A stretch of 64,000 nucleotides of DNA from Saposhnikovia divaricata (Eukaryota > Streptophyta > Magnoliopsida > Apiales > Apiaceae): assembly GCA_036435485.1 (NCBI GenBank), contig CM071599.1, forward strand, positions 8,520,803 to 8,584,802, read 5' to 3'. This document shows, one piece after another, positions 43,318 to 54,888 of this stretch; within the stretch, counting starts at the first letter, position 1, and every line of letters starts with the position of its first letter. Made by a program: the position numbers and the translations under genes. Below the pieces are notes generated by a model. It searched no databases and had not been told where the DNA came from. It saw only the letters and a list, made by a program, of their open reading frames with translations.

Positions 43318-46119
43318 CATTAGTGTAGGAAAAAAAAAATTGAGTGTTGAAAAAAATAAAAAATGAGTTTTGTGAGTATTGTGCAAAAAAAAAAATAAAG
43401 ATTGTGAAAAAAGAGAGAGAGAGAAGAGTGTGAAAAAAAAATGGTAGAAACGCAGGCTGCGCCTGCATTACTGTATTAGACACAGGCTGCGCCCCTGTAA
43501 CGCAGGCGCCCAGATTTTTTCCCGAAAATTCTTATTTTTGCCTCCAAAATTCCCCCAAATTTTATCCTAACTCAAATTTCTTCAATCCCTAATTCCTAAA
43601 TCTATTCTAGATCAAATCCTAACCTCTCCAAATCTCTCCTACACACTTAAATTCTTATCCATCATCTTATATATATACCCACCTCTACATACAAATCCAA
43701 TTCTTCTTCTACTTCTTTAAATCTCTAAAAATTCAATTCTAAAGAGGAATTAATTACAAGTTCACCTCTTTGATTCGTAATTGGTTTATCTCTTCTCTAA
43801 TCTTATTGTTATTACGAATTTGTGTTCTTGTAAATTGGGGATTTTGTATCATTGTAGGAAATTGGGCTATTTTTGGTGTGTTATTGCTTGGAGATTATTA
43901 GTGGAGCTTCTTGTGAGTTGGGTATTGCTACAGAAAGGATGGGGAAGGATATGTGAAGCGCTTTGTAGGTATGTTTTCTACTTTCCCTCGTATTTACTTC
44001 CATTCAATGCGGACATTGAATATTTTAAGTTTGGGGGTGGTTTGAGGGATTAGTAGTTGTTGTATTATGTGTTCATGTAGGATTTCATGTTTTGCATATT
44101 AGTAGTAGTAATTCATGCATATATGTTCGTATTAATTATGTTTGTTTCATATAGGACATTCTGTTTTTATTTTTCGTATACCATGTGAGTTCATATTATT
44201 TGCATAGCATGCATATTTCATGATCCCTTAAGACGAGCTAATTCTGATTGGTAGGTTGATGTCTTATTGAGTGTGGTAATGATGAATAGAGGGTTGATTT
44301 ATAGTTTCTATGAAATTGACTTATGTGTTTCAGAAACAAAACTAATGACACAGTCTCATTGGGTGCTTTTGGGCTAGGTTGAGGTCATGCTTGTTTGGAT
44401 GTTTTGAGATTTAATCACTTGTTTATATTTAGAATTTTCGTTATTCCCTTGATAGCGTATGAACACTTAAGTCTAAGTTTGGGGGAAAACAGGGATTTGA
44501 TGCTAAATTATAAATAATTTTCAATAATTGCTAGTGTCAAATGGCTAGTAGTCGGCTCATATTTATATGAGTAGTCTAGGGTTGGAATTGAGAATTCTCA
44601 TTCCAGATTGCATAAAAAAATAGAAAAAAAAGAAAAAAAACAGGAAAATAGAAAAAAAAAAAAAGAAAAAAAAAAGAGTCAAAAGTGTCAATTGTTTATA
44701 TGCCAAATTAACTAGGGTGAGCTCTTTAATACTCGAGCTATTAAGTTCGCGGGGACTTTTTGCCTAGTGACCTAAGGTTTTTATAGTCTGGGATCCACTA
44801 ACCCAACGCTCGCTAAATGGGTATTATTGTATAAGCCTTTCGGGGTCTCATCCATTGCACGGTTAAATAAGCATGCTTGTCTATATGTGTCGTGGTAGTT
44901 AGAAATAAAGTATGAATTTCTGTCTACCTTGGATAAGGATGGAGGTGTTCTTAGGTTATGAAGTGTCTACGGTCTATTCTATTTATAAACCTGTGATTGT
45001 CTTAACGAAGAGCATGTATGATTTTTGACCTAGTTTTGGGAGTATTTCTGATGAGCATTGCACACACGCACGTTTCTGTTCATGTATTGTTAGTATACGG
45101 GAACTTGGTCGAGCTCTATTTGGATTTAGTTGCATTTTCTAAGATATTTGCTTGCTAGTTGGTTTTGGTTAGTTTGAAGGGGATCGTTGCATTTTTCATA
45201 TTAGTTGCATTCATGCATTGCATTGCAATAGGTTAAATGGATTTTGTGGGTACATTCGCTATAGGCCCTCACGAGACCTTAACTCTTGTTTTATTAATAT
45301 TATTACTTTCTTCCATATCTTGTTTGTTATCATGGTTTCACTTGATCCCATGATGACGAGAGGTTCAATTATGAACTAATCGTTGTCATGGGATTTAAAC
45401 GGATTTATTTATGGAGCTTAGTATCTTGATGCTTTAAAGATCTGTGTGTGATGTATATTTGATATCCTCGTATGGTTATGCTTAATTGTTAGATGCGTAG
45501 CTAACATCTAATTTGTTAATCTCTTGTGAAGTGAAAGTGGATCTTGAGATTTAGAACTTGCCATGCTAGCATAGGTTCATGATTGTTATCAACATGATTC
45601 GTAGTATGAGATGAGAATACTTATATTGCCCTGTGTGATCTTTATGGATAACTTGTTCTTCAACCGTTATGTTTTCAAATTCTATAGACATATAGGGTCT
45701 AAGCATAATTGGTGTCTATTCATCTTCTATCTCTTTTGTGGATGTATGTTTAGTTTGGTATACGTATAGTGAGAGGTAGCGTGTACTTGTTTCGTGTTGT
45801 CCGATCAGATATCATAACCATTGCACATAGTGATTAAAGGCGTCAGATCTAAGCGAAGTATTTAATGAAGTTAGGATTCCATGTTTTTCTCGCATATAAG
45901 TAGTTAGTAATTTTTAGTTTGTTAATTTGTATCTTAGTTAATTATAGTTAGTAAAAAAACTTAATATTGTTAATTGTCTTAGCAGTGCATAATAACTATA
46001 CATTGTTGCATAGGTACAAAACTGAATTGAAACCTAAGATCTCTGTGGGAACGAACTTGACTTCTATCTGTATTACTTGTGACCACGTACGCTTGCGTGA
46101 TATTTTGTTAACAAGTTAT

Positions 46120-46137
46120 TGGCGCCGCTGCCGGGGA
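46120..46137 (+). other. Primer-binding site 3 of element E (tRNA-Asp)
   Basis: TGGCGCCGCTGCCGGGGA, as in unit 1. Confidence 0.88.
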
Positions 46138-46250
46138 TCATCGGTGTTTTATTTTTGGTTTATGTGCTTGTCAATTAGAGTTCACTGACTCGGATTTTTT
46201 CTTAACTATCTTGTTTAGCTCGTTGTGTTCAGGTACTTGAGTGTTTGAAG

Positions 46251-47230
46251 ATGGCAGGCCAGGAGTTGACATGGTGGGCATATTCGAGTACATCCATGCC
46301 TTATCAATGTGAGCGGTGTTTGGACGTTCATGATCCCTCACAATATTGTTACTACGAAGGAGTTGATCCATATATCAGTTATGAGGAACAACCATATTTT
46401 CCATACCAGCCTCAACAGTACCAGCAAGATGTTCCAGACATGTCATATTTCTTTGGAAGTGAAGAGTTTCAACATCAGCAACCTACTCCTACTTTTGAGT
46501 CAGATGAGGTTGATGATTTGAAGGAGATTAGGAAGGAGATTAGGATGCTTGCAGAGAGTCATGAAAGTCTCTCACATCTATGGAGACACTAGTTGCTCAA
46601 GTTTTGAGTGTCTTGGAACAAAAGAAACAGCAATCCATACGAGAGGCAATTCCAGAAAATAACGATGACTTGGAGCAAGGTACTGCATGCATAATTGAAG
46701 AAGACAAATTCCAAGAGGAGGTAAGTGTTCACAAGCCATGTGAGGAATTTGATCAAGCTAGTGAGGTGGATGATTTGGAAAGGGCACAATTTGAGACAGA
46801 CATTGATGAGCTGCAGAAATTTTAAGAATTGGTATGTGCGTACCAAGAGGACACGGATGAGCTATGCAAATTTCAAGAATTGGTATGTGCGTTCCAAGAG
46901 GCTGATGATCATGGGAAAGATTCAGGTCTTATACTTGTCTCAGATTATAAAGATGGAGGTAGCGCATTAGAGCCAATGGAGGAAGTTCTTTTTGAGGAAC
47001 CAAAGGCTGCAGCAACTTACATTTACCCTCCTCCATTATATTCAACTGGAGCCTGCGAGTGTGTGTTGTTCTACAAATTGACAGATTTTGGGTCAACAGA
47101 AGAAGGCATTGGAACAGGACATATTTGTTATACGAATAGCCCAAGCGAGGAGAAGAGGAAGAAAGTGTGCCGCCGTGATGACGATGAAGTCTCGCGAAGA
47201 GAGGACCAGACAAACTATTATCATCCCTAA
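46251..47230 (+). pseudogene. Gag-like ORF of element E, copy 3 (one frameshift, one stop)
   Basis: Full-length counterpart of copy 1. Loss of a base near 46565 breaks the frame after about residue 103, and a TAA at 46823-46825 lies in the first 17-residue repeat. The remainder, including the C-terminus to 47230, matches copy 1 closely. Confidence 0.88.
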
Positions 47231-47245
47231 TGGAGGCTTGGAAGT

Positions 47246-47295
47246 AACGTCAAGCTATTGACGTTAAAGAAGCGCTTCGTGGGAGGCAACCCACG
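47246..47295 (+). other. Hairpin cluster, unit 3
   Basis: All three inverted repeats of unit 1 are retained: 47246-47265, 47269-47278 and 47278-47295. Confidence 0.72.
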
Positions 47296-49260
47296 CATTA
47301 GTGTAGGAAAAAAAATTGAGTGTTGAAAAAAATAAAAAATGAGTGTTGTGAGTATTGTGCAAAAAAAAAAATAAAGATTGTGAAAAAAGAGAGAGAGAGA
47401 GAGAAGAGTGTGAAAAAAAATGGTAGAAACGCAGGTTGCGCCTGCATTACCGTATTAGACACAGGCTGCGCCCCTATAACGCAGGCGCCCAGATTTTTTC
47501 CCGAAAATTCTTATTTTTGCCTCCAAAATTCCCCCAAATTTTATCCTAACTCAAATTTCTTCAATCCCTAATTCCTAAATCTATTCTAGATCAAATCCTA
47601 ACCTCTCCAAATCTCTCCTACACACTTAAATTCTTATCCATCATCTTATATATATACCCACCTCTACATACAAATCCAATTCTTCTTCTACTTCTTTAAA
47701 TCTCTAAAAATTAAATTCTAAAGAGGAATTAATTACAAGTTCACCTCTTTGATTCGTAATTGGTTTATCTCTTCTCTAATCTTATTGTTATTACGAATTT
47801 GTGTTCTTGTAAATTGGGGATTTTGTATCATTGTAGGAAATTGGGCTATTTTTGGTGTGTTATTGCTTGGAGATTATTAGTGGAGCTTCTTGTGAGTTGG
47901 GTATTGCTACAGAAAGGATGGGGAAGGACATGTGAAGCGCTTTGTAGGTATGTTTTCTACTTTCCCTCGTATTTACTTCCATTCAATGCGGACATTGAAT
48001 ATTTTAAGTTTGGGGGTGGTTTGAGGGATTAGTAGTTGTTGTTTTATTATGTGTTCATGTAGGATTTCATGTTTTGCATATTAGTAGTAGTAATTCATGC
48101 ATATATGTTCGTATTAATTATGTTTGTTTCATATAGGACATTCTGTTTTTATTTTTCGTATACCATGTGAGTTCATATTATTTGCATAGCATGCATATTT
48201 CATGATCCCTTAAGACAAGCTAATTCTGATTGGTAGGTTGATGTCTTATTGAGTGTGGTAATGATGAATAGAGGGTTGATTTATAGTTTCTATGAAATTG
48301 ACTTATGTGTTTCAGAAACAAAACTAATTACACAGTCTCATTGGGTGCTTTTGGGCTAGGTTGAGGTCATGCTTGTTTGGATGTTTTGAGATTTAATCAC
48401 TTGTTTATATTTAGAATTTTCGTTATTCCCTTGATAGCGTATGAACACTTAAGTCTAAGTTTGGGGGAAAACAGGGATTTGATGCTAAATTATAAATAAT
48501 TTTCAATAATTGCTAGTGTCAAATGGCTAGTAGTCGGCTCATATTTATATGAGTAGTCTAGGGTTGGAATTGAGAATTCTCATTCCAGATTGCATAAAAA
48601 AAATAGAAAAAAAAGAAAAAAACCAGGAAAATAGAAAAAAAAAAGAAAAAAAAAGAGTCAAAAGTGTCAATTGTTTATATGCCAAATTAACTAGGGTGAG
48701 CTCTTTAATACTCGAGCTATTAAGTTCGCGGGGACTTTTTGCCTAGTGACCTAAGGTTTTTATAGTCTGGGATCCACTAACCCAACGCTCGCTAAATGGG
48801 TATTATTGTATAAGCCTTTCGGGGTCTCATCCATTGCACGGTTAAATAAGCATGCTTGTATATATGTGTCGTAGTAGTTAGAAATAAAGTATGAATTTCT
48901 GTCTACCTTGGATAAGGATGGAGGTGTTCTTAGGTTATGAAGTGTCTACGGTCTATTCTATTTATAAACCTGTGATTGTCTTAACGAAGAGCATGTATGA
49001 TTTTTGACCTAGTTTTGGGAGTATTTCTGATGAGCATTGCACACACGCACGTTTCTGTTCATGTATTGTTAGTATACGGGAACTTGGTCGAGCTCTATTT
49101 GGATTTAGTTGCATTTTCTAAGATATTTGCTTGCTAGTTGGTTTTGGTTAGTTTGAAGGGGATCGTTGCATTTTTCATATTAGTTGCATTCATGCATTGC
49201 ATTGCAATAGGTTAAATGGATTTTGTGGGTACATTCGCTATAGGCCCTCACGAGACCTTA

Positions 49261-49406
49261 CTCGTCCACTAGGGCTGCCTAGGGGTTTAAAGGGCTTGTT
49301 GCATATGCCAAATGCAACCGTGATCACCTACGGAAGTGGTACTATATAGTTAGTTAGTTGTAATTGTTTATGCTTGAGGACAAGCATCGGTTTAAGTTTG
49401 GGGGTG
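49261..49406 (+). other. Single-copy tail of element E with hairpin and polypurine tract
   Basis: Sequence outside the triplication. TGCTTG-AGGA-CAAGCA (49371-49386) is a perfect 6-bp stem. TTTAAGTTTGGGGGTG (49391-49406) is the PPT touching the 3' LTR. Confidence 0.8.
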
Positions 49407-49596
49407 TGATAAGTGGATTTATATCCACTTGGATCGCTTCAATTCGGCTTAAATTGATTTACTTGGCCTCAAGTTTATTGTAGTTTTGATGTGTTTTTCT
49501 TAGTTGTGCAGATTTATAAGAATGTCGATTATGGGTGATGCTTCTATCGTGTTTGGAGGATTTTTTTTTTTTTGCCAAAAAAATGATACGATTATA

Positions 49597-52500
49597 TTAA
49601 AACCGTAAGTCATCCAACATTACATGAAATAAATCGGGGTGGACATCTCCCACTCTCCAAATACGATCAGCTCCTGAACAATGATTTCTCGCTAAGAAGT
49701 GGGCAACCTTGTTCGCAGATCGTTTAACAAATCTAAAACATACGTTTTTACCATTTAAGCTTGCTAGTAAATCCCAGCATTCTTGCACGACTCTTCCCAG
49801 GTACGAACAACATGGGATTGAACTGCGAATGGCCTGGACTACTTGCAAACAGTCAGACTCCACAGTAGCTCCGTTGCAACCATTGTTTTTTACCCAGCTT
49901 AAAGCTTCTCTGATGCCGAAAGCTTCCGCTAGAGCTGGTCCTGGCTGTCCTCTCAAGCTTCTTGAGTGAGCTTCAACTAGATTGCCTTCATGATCGTGAA
50001 CAATAAAAGCGTAACTGTAGCTGTTGATGTCTTCGAAAAGAGCAGCATCTGCATTGATCTTAACTCTATTAAACATGGGTGTCTTCCAGCGTTCATCACC
50101 ATCATTTTGACTCATATAAGCCATAAAATGGTCGAATGTTCTGTCTTGAACGCTATTCCATTGGTTAAGAATAGATTTTGCTGATTCTACTATCTCCGAT
50201 ATCGCTAAGCTACGTTGATTCCAAATAAGCTCGTTACGGTGTTTCCAAATCATCCAACACGTCATTACAGTGGTGAGAATGTTCTCCTTCGTTTGTTGAT
50301 CAAAAAACAGCTGGAGCCAGTCATAGAAAGATCGAAACTCTCCGTAAACTGGTTGGGAAAGCACTGTAGACCAACATGAGACAGCGTAAGGGCAAGAAAC
50401 CAAGGTGTGAAGGATAGTTTCAGGATGACCATTGCACGTAGGACATAATTGATTAACAGGGACTCTTTTCAAACGGAGAAGATCTTTAGTTGGAAGGCAG
50501 TTTGTAGAGGCACGCTAAAGAAAATTTTTGACTTTAGGTGGGATCTTCAAGTTCCAGAGTTTCCTCCAGAAGCCCGAATTGGGGTCTGTACGGTGAGATG
50601 GTTTAAGATCTTGAAGAAGAGTGTATGCACTTTTGACCGAATAAGAACCCAGATTCTCTTTTCTCCAGTACCAAGAATCATGAACTGTGTGGTTTAGCGG
50701 AGTGGACAAGATTATATCCACATCCCTCTTCTCAAAGATGTCCTTGATGAGATCTACATCCCAGTTACCACTGCTGTCAAGAAGGGAGGACACCTTCTGA
50801 TTTTCCAAGCTTTGACTCTGAGTATGAATATATGGGTCTTGCTCTAAAGGGAGCCATGGGTCTTTCATTATATTAATAGATGAGCCATCACCAACTCTGC
50901 AGCCCAGACCCTGTTTAAGAAGAGATTGGGCTTCAATGACACTCCTCCAAATATAACTAGGGCTGTGGCCAAGCGTAGCGTTAAGGAAAGAACCTTGAGG
51001 GTAGTAGCGAGCTTTGAACACTTTACTGACCAGTTTTTCCGGATGCATCAACAATCTCCATCCTTGTTTACCGATAAGGGCTATGTTGAAATCACGCAAG
51101 TGACTAAATCCCATTCCTCCAGAAGACTTTTTTCTACTCATATTACTCCAACTTAGCCAGTGAATGCCTCTGTCTTTTGATGAGTTAGTGTGCCACCAGA
51201 ACTTGCACATCATTTTCTCTAAATCTTGACATAAGCTTACAGGAAGCAGAAAGACCCCCATAGCATAGTTTGGAAGAGTTTGAGCTGAAGTTTTCAAAAG
51301 AATTTCTTTTCCACCCTTCGATAATATCTTTTTTTCCCACCCTTGAATACGATTGCGGAGTTTCTCCTTAAGAAAGCCAAAAAGAGATGATTTATTTCTA
51401 CCGATAATATTTGGAAGGCCCAAATATAAGCTTTGAGAGTTGGCTTCTTGAAACTGAAGTTTCTGACATAAATCTGCCTTAAGGGAGTTGGAGGTGTTTT
51501 TGCTGAACATCACTGAAGATTTATCAACGTTTATCTGCTGGCCAGACGCATTTTCAAAGTGATTTAAAATTTGCAGAACACAATCTGCACTTTCTTCGGT
51601 GGCTTTGCAGAAGATATATGCATCATCTGCGAAAAAAATGTGAGAGATCGGAGGTGCAGAACGAGCTACTTTAATACCTTGAATTAGCTTTCTGTTTTCG
51701 AAGTCCTGAAGCAGAGCTGAAAGACCTTCAATGCAAATGAGAAATAGGTAGGACGAGAGAGGGTCTCTCTCTCTAAGCCCTCTCTCTGGAGAAATAGACC
51801 CAAAAGAACGACCTGCGTGAGCTATTTGATATCGGACAGAGGACATACACTTCATAAAGAGATGCGTAACTTTGCTGTCAAAGCCCATTTTTGCTAGCAC
51901 AGCTTCTAAGAATCCCCATTCGACCCGGTCGTATGCTTTGGACATGTCTATTTTCAGAGCCATCCAGCTATCTTTACCACTACTCTTCCTTTTCATATAA
52001 TGCATAACCTCGAAACCAACCATTATGTTGTCTGTGATCAACCGTCCCGGGATGAAGGCGCTCTGAGTGTCGGAAATGATAGAGTCAATGATTTGCTTTA
52101 GCCTATTCGCGAGCACTTTAGAAATAATCTTATATACAATGTTGCATAAAGAAATAGGACGAATATCAGTCATAAGAACTGGTTGATGCTTCTTAGGAAT
52201 GAGAGCGATATTTGTGTTTTGCAGCTCCGAATCTATCTCTCCAGTTTCAAAGAAACGACGGACAATCTGAATGATATCTGACTTAACAATCTTCCAACAT
52301 TTTTGGTAAAATCCCGGAGTCATTCCATCTGGTCCCGGGGATTTATCTGGATGCATGTGAAACAATGCTGCTTTGACTTCTTTTTCTTCTACCTCTGCTA
52401 GAAAAATGGCGTTTTGCTCCACTGAAACTTTCTGAGACAAACAACTAGTGACAGTCTCCCATCTTATATCAGTTGCAGTAAACAGGCGGCTAAAATAACC

Positions 52501-53674
52501 TGTCACGACCTCTTCCAATCCTGACCCCCACTCGACTTTATGCCCGCTGTCATCTTGCAAAGAAGATATTTGATTTGTTTTTCTCCGATTCTTAGTAGCA
52601 GCATGAAAGTATTTACTGTTTTGATCACCTTCTCGCAGCCACAATTGCTTGCTTCTTTGACGCCAAAAAAACTTCTTGTTGAGCGTAAATTTCAGTTAGT
52701 TTCTTCTTCTCTTCTTGAACTGTTTTGACAGAGTTTTCGTCTCTTCTCCCTTTTAACATTCTCAAAATTTTCTTGCACTGATGAATTCGGTTTTTGAAGC
52801 TTCCTGTTATATCTTTCCCCCAAGCTGATAAAACCTGAGAACACTGAGAGAGCTTATCATAAAAAGAGCTATCTGCATTATTAGTCCAGACATCTTCTAC
52901 TAGATGATAACACATAGGCTCGCGGAGCCAAGCATTTTCGAACCTGAAAGCTTTTATATTCTCTATCCTGACAGTTATCTGAGGCTCCAACCATATTGGA
53001 CAGTGGTCAGAAGTCGAAACTTCTAGATTAGTAAGCTTTGCTTCACCGAACATGTTAAGAAAACCAGGGGAAACAAGGGCTCGGTCTAATCTTACTTCGA
53101 TATGATTAGCTGTACCAAAACCACGCTCCCAAGTGTATTTATAACCACAGAGGTCCATATCTATCAAATCACATTCTTGAACTACATCTTGAAACCCCTG
53201 TACAAGTCTATCTGGGTAAGGCCTTCCCCCCTTCTTATCATCTTGAGACAAGACATTGTTCAGGTCTCCTATTAAACACCAAGGCAGAGAATTACCTACT
53301 GCAAGCCTTCTAATAAGATCCCAAGTCTCTTGTCGTTTAGACCTATCTGGCTCACCATAAACTCCAGTTAGTCGATAATTACGTCCTTCTTTGGTGGAAA
53401 CATTAACATCTATGTGATTCTTATTGACAGAGTTCAGAGTAACCTCGTCCTTATTTCTCCATAGCATAGCCACTCCACCACTGTGACCTTGAGAGTCGAC
53501 CACTACCATTCCATCAAAACGTAGCATGTTTCTAACCTTCTCTACTGTTTTGTTCTTGCATAAAATTTCACACAAAAAAATGTAATCGGGTTTCTTTTGG
53601 AGAACGATCTCCTTAAGGAATTGTAAGGCCCATGGGGTCCCAAGCCCATGGCAATTCCAACTAAGGATACTCAT
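49597..53674 (-). pseudogene. LINE ORF2: endonuclease, reverse transcriptase, RNase H; two lesions
   Basis: ATG 53674 opens an apurinic-type endonuclease (LSWNCHGLGTP, VVVDSQGHSGGVAMLW, GDLNNVLSQDDKKGG, SDHCPIWLEP). The frame changes at an A-run on the plus strand (52665-52671, seven bases), after which the RT frame 52644-50515 continues (HPDKSPGPDGMTPGFYQ, FIPGRLITDNIMVGFE, ALKIDMSKAYDRVEW, FADDAYIFCKA). A zf-RVT-type region follows (WKLKIPPKVKNFL), where a TAG at 50517-50515 stops the frame, then C-X2-C...H (LCPTCNGHPETILHTLVSC). The C-terminal RNase H domain (INADAALFED, AEAFGIREALSW, VESDCLQVVQAI, NKVAHFLARN) is typical of plant L1 elements. Stop at 49597. With only two lesions, decay is at an early stage. 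The enzyme nicks DNA and copies the RNA at the target. Confidence 0.92.
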
Positions 53675-54888
53675 AATCCTAGGCGAGCACTCCCAAGAGC
53701 ACCCGCCTCTTCCCCGTTTTTTGAAATCAAGACATTGTTTGGGCTTGTTTTGTCTAATGGGCCAATGTCAGAGTCCATCATACATTCAGTGTTAATATCC
53801 GTTGATTCATCCAAATCTGAAATCTCATCTGTTTTACGCTTCTTTGTTTCTATTACTATTATATTCGTTGTTGCGTTAGTTGGCGAGATTGTCGGGCTTT
53901 CAAAGTGGTGATTCCTTATCCCCGAGATTCCGCTTATTTCATTTTTTGAAAAACCATTTCCACCCGGTTTCCCTCCATGTATAACAACTTCCTGATTTGA
54001 TGGAGTAAAATGTGGATCATGCTTTTGAACATTCTGCCTGAACTGGGACTGATATTCGCCTGAATTCATACTCCCTCCTTTTCCGTCCATGTTATTGCTT
54101 AGCCATTTTGCGCCAATAGGTTTTACATGTCTCTTGAAAGGTGCTCTCATAAAGTCTCCATAAGGACGAACAATCTCTTTTTCTGGTGTAACAAATAGCT
54201 GGCTGCAATACTTTTCAGAATGACCAAGAATCCCACAAATAAAACAGAAGGTTGGGATGTTTTCGTACTTGAAAGATATCCAAAACCACTCATTTCCTGC
54301 ATTTTTTATTTTCATTCTTCGTTTCAGAGGTTTAGTGATATCGATAGTGACACGAACACGAAGAAAATCTCTCCAAACTCCCACAAAGTTACTGGGTGCA
54401 GAGGCCACAAACCTACCGATATAGTTTCCAATTTCCTTAAGAATTCTTTCAGTCATAAATCCTGCTTTAAGATCGTAAACTTGAACCCATAGGTCCATAG
54501 AGTTGAGTGTGACACTTCTTGGGTTCTCTCCTTCCTTAAGACGTGACATTATCAAGGCTCTTCTGTTGAACGACCATGGACATCCTTCCATAACCCTTTT
54601 GACGTCAACTTCGTGATAAAATTGAAAAAGAAAGAGATTGGTTTCAAGATCTTTAATGTATACACCCATACCAGGTTTCCATAATGCTGCCAAAGTTTGT
54701 TGCATTGCTAGGAAATTTGTCTGCCCTTCTGTTATAAATCGACCAACGACACATAGTTTTGCGTCGAAACCATTGAAAACTTGTTCGTCTCCTTGGCAAA
54801 TCTCCCCTTCAATTGCTAGCCCACCCTCTTCCTCATCCTCTAGAGTAATACTACCCATGGCTTGGTTTAAGATACTGTTTGGATCCAT
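53671..54888 (-). CDS. LINE ORF1: DUF4283 and CCHC zinc-knuckle protein
   Basis: About 405 codons from ATG 54888 (MDPNSILNQAMGSITLEDEE). The frame is open further up to 54972, but this Met fits the family start. The DUF4283 domain covers about residues 40-180 (LCVVGRFITEGQTNFLAMQQ, CPWSFNRRALIMSRL). A zinc knuckle, CFICGILGHSEKYC, lies at about residues 220-235. The C-terminal half is low-complexity and polar with a basic Lys-Lys-Arg-Lys stretch that may aid nuclear entry. The stop TGA (53673-53671) overlaps the ORF2 ATG (53674-53672) as ATGA. ORF1 proteins of plant L1s bind their RNA. No lesion seen. Confidence 0.88.
   Translation of the reverse strand: MDPNSILNQAMGSITLEDEEEGGLAIEGEICQGDEQVFNGFDAKLCVVGRFITEGQTNFLAMQQTLAALWKPGMGVYIKDLETNLFLFQFYHEVDVKRVMEGCPWSFNRRALIMSRLKEGENPRSVTLNSMDLWVQVYDLKAGFMTERILKEIGNYIGRFVASAPSNFVGVWRDFLRVRVTIDITKPLKRRMKIKNAGNEWFWISFKYENIPTFCFICGILGHSEKYCSQLFVTPEKEIVRPYGDFMRAPFKRHVKPIGAKWLSNNMDGKGGSMNSGEYQSQFRQNVQKHDPHFTPSNQEVVIHGGKPGGNGFSKNEISGISGIRNHHFESPTISPTNATTNIIVIETKKRKTDEISDLDESTDINTECMMDSDIGPLDKTSPNNVLISKNGEEAGALGSARLGL

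Larger units (their letters stand above)
41624..45277 (+). repeat. Element E tandem unit 2 (3,654 bp)
   Basis: Begins CTTAACTCTTG directly after GAGAC. It has a 5'-truncated internal LTR, its own PBS and a broken gag-like ORF with a 323-bp deletion. A few percent divergent from units 1 and 3. Confidence 0.93.
45278..49256 (+). repeat. Element E tandem unit 3 (3,979 bp)
   Basis: Begins CTTAACTCTTG and ends at GAGAC before CTTACTCGTCC, which leads into the single-copy tail and PPT. It holds the block of about 62 bp also seen in unit 2 and a gag-like ORF with one frameshift and one stop. Confidence 0.93.

Noticed and set aside
40189..48032. A hydrophobic frame of about 90 codons present in all three units of element E (40189-40461, 43781-44053, 47760-48032).
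   Set aside because: It has no ATG at the start, its conservation is explained by recent triplication, and it overlaps a PPT-like motif. No family recognised.
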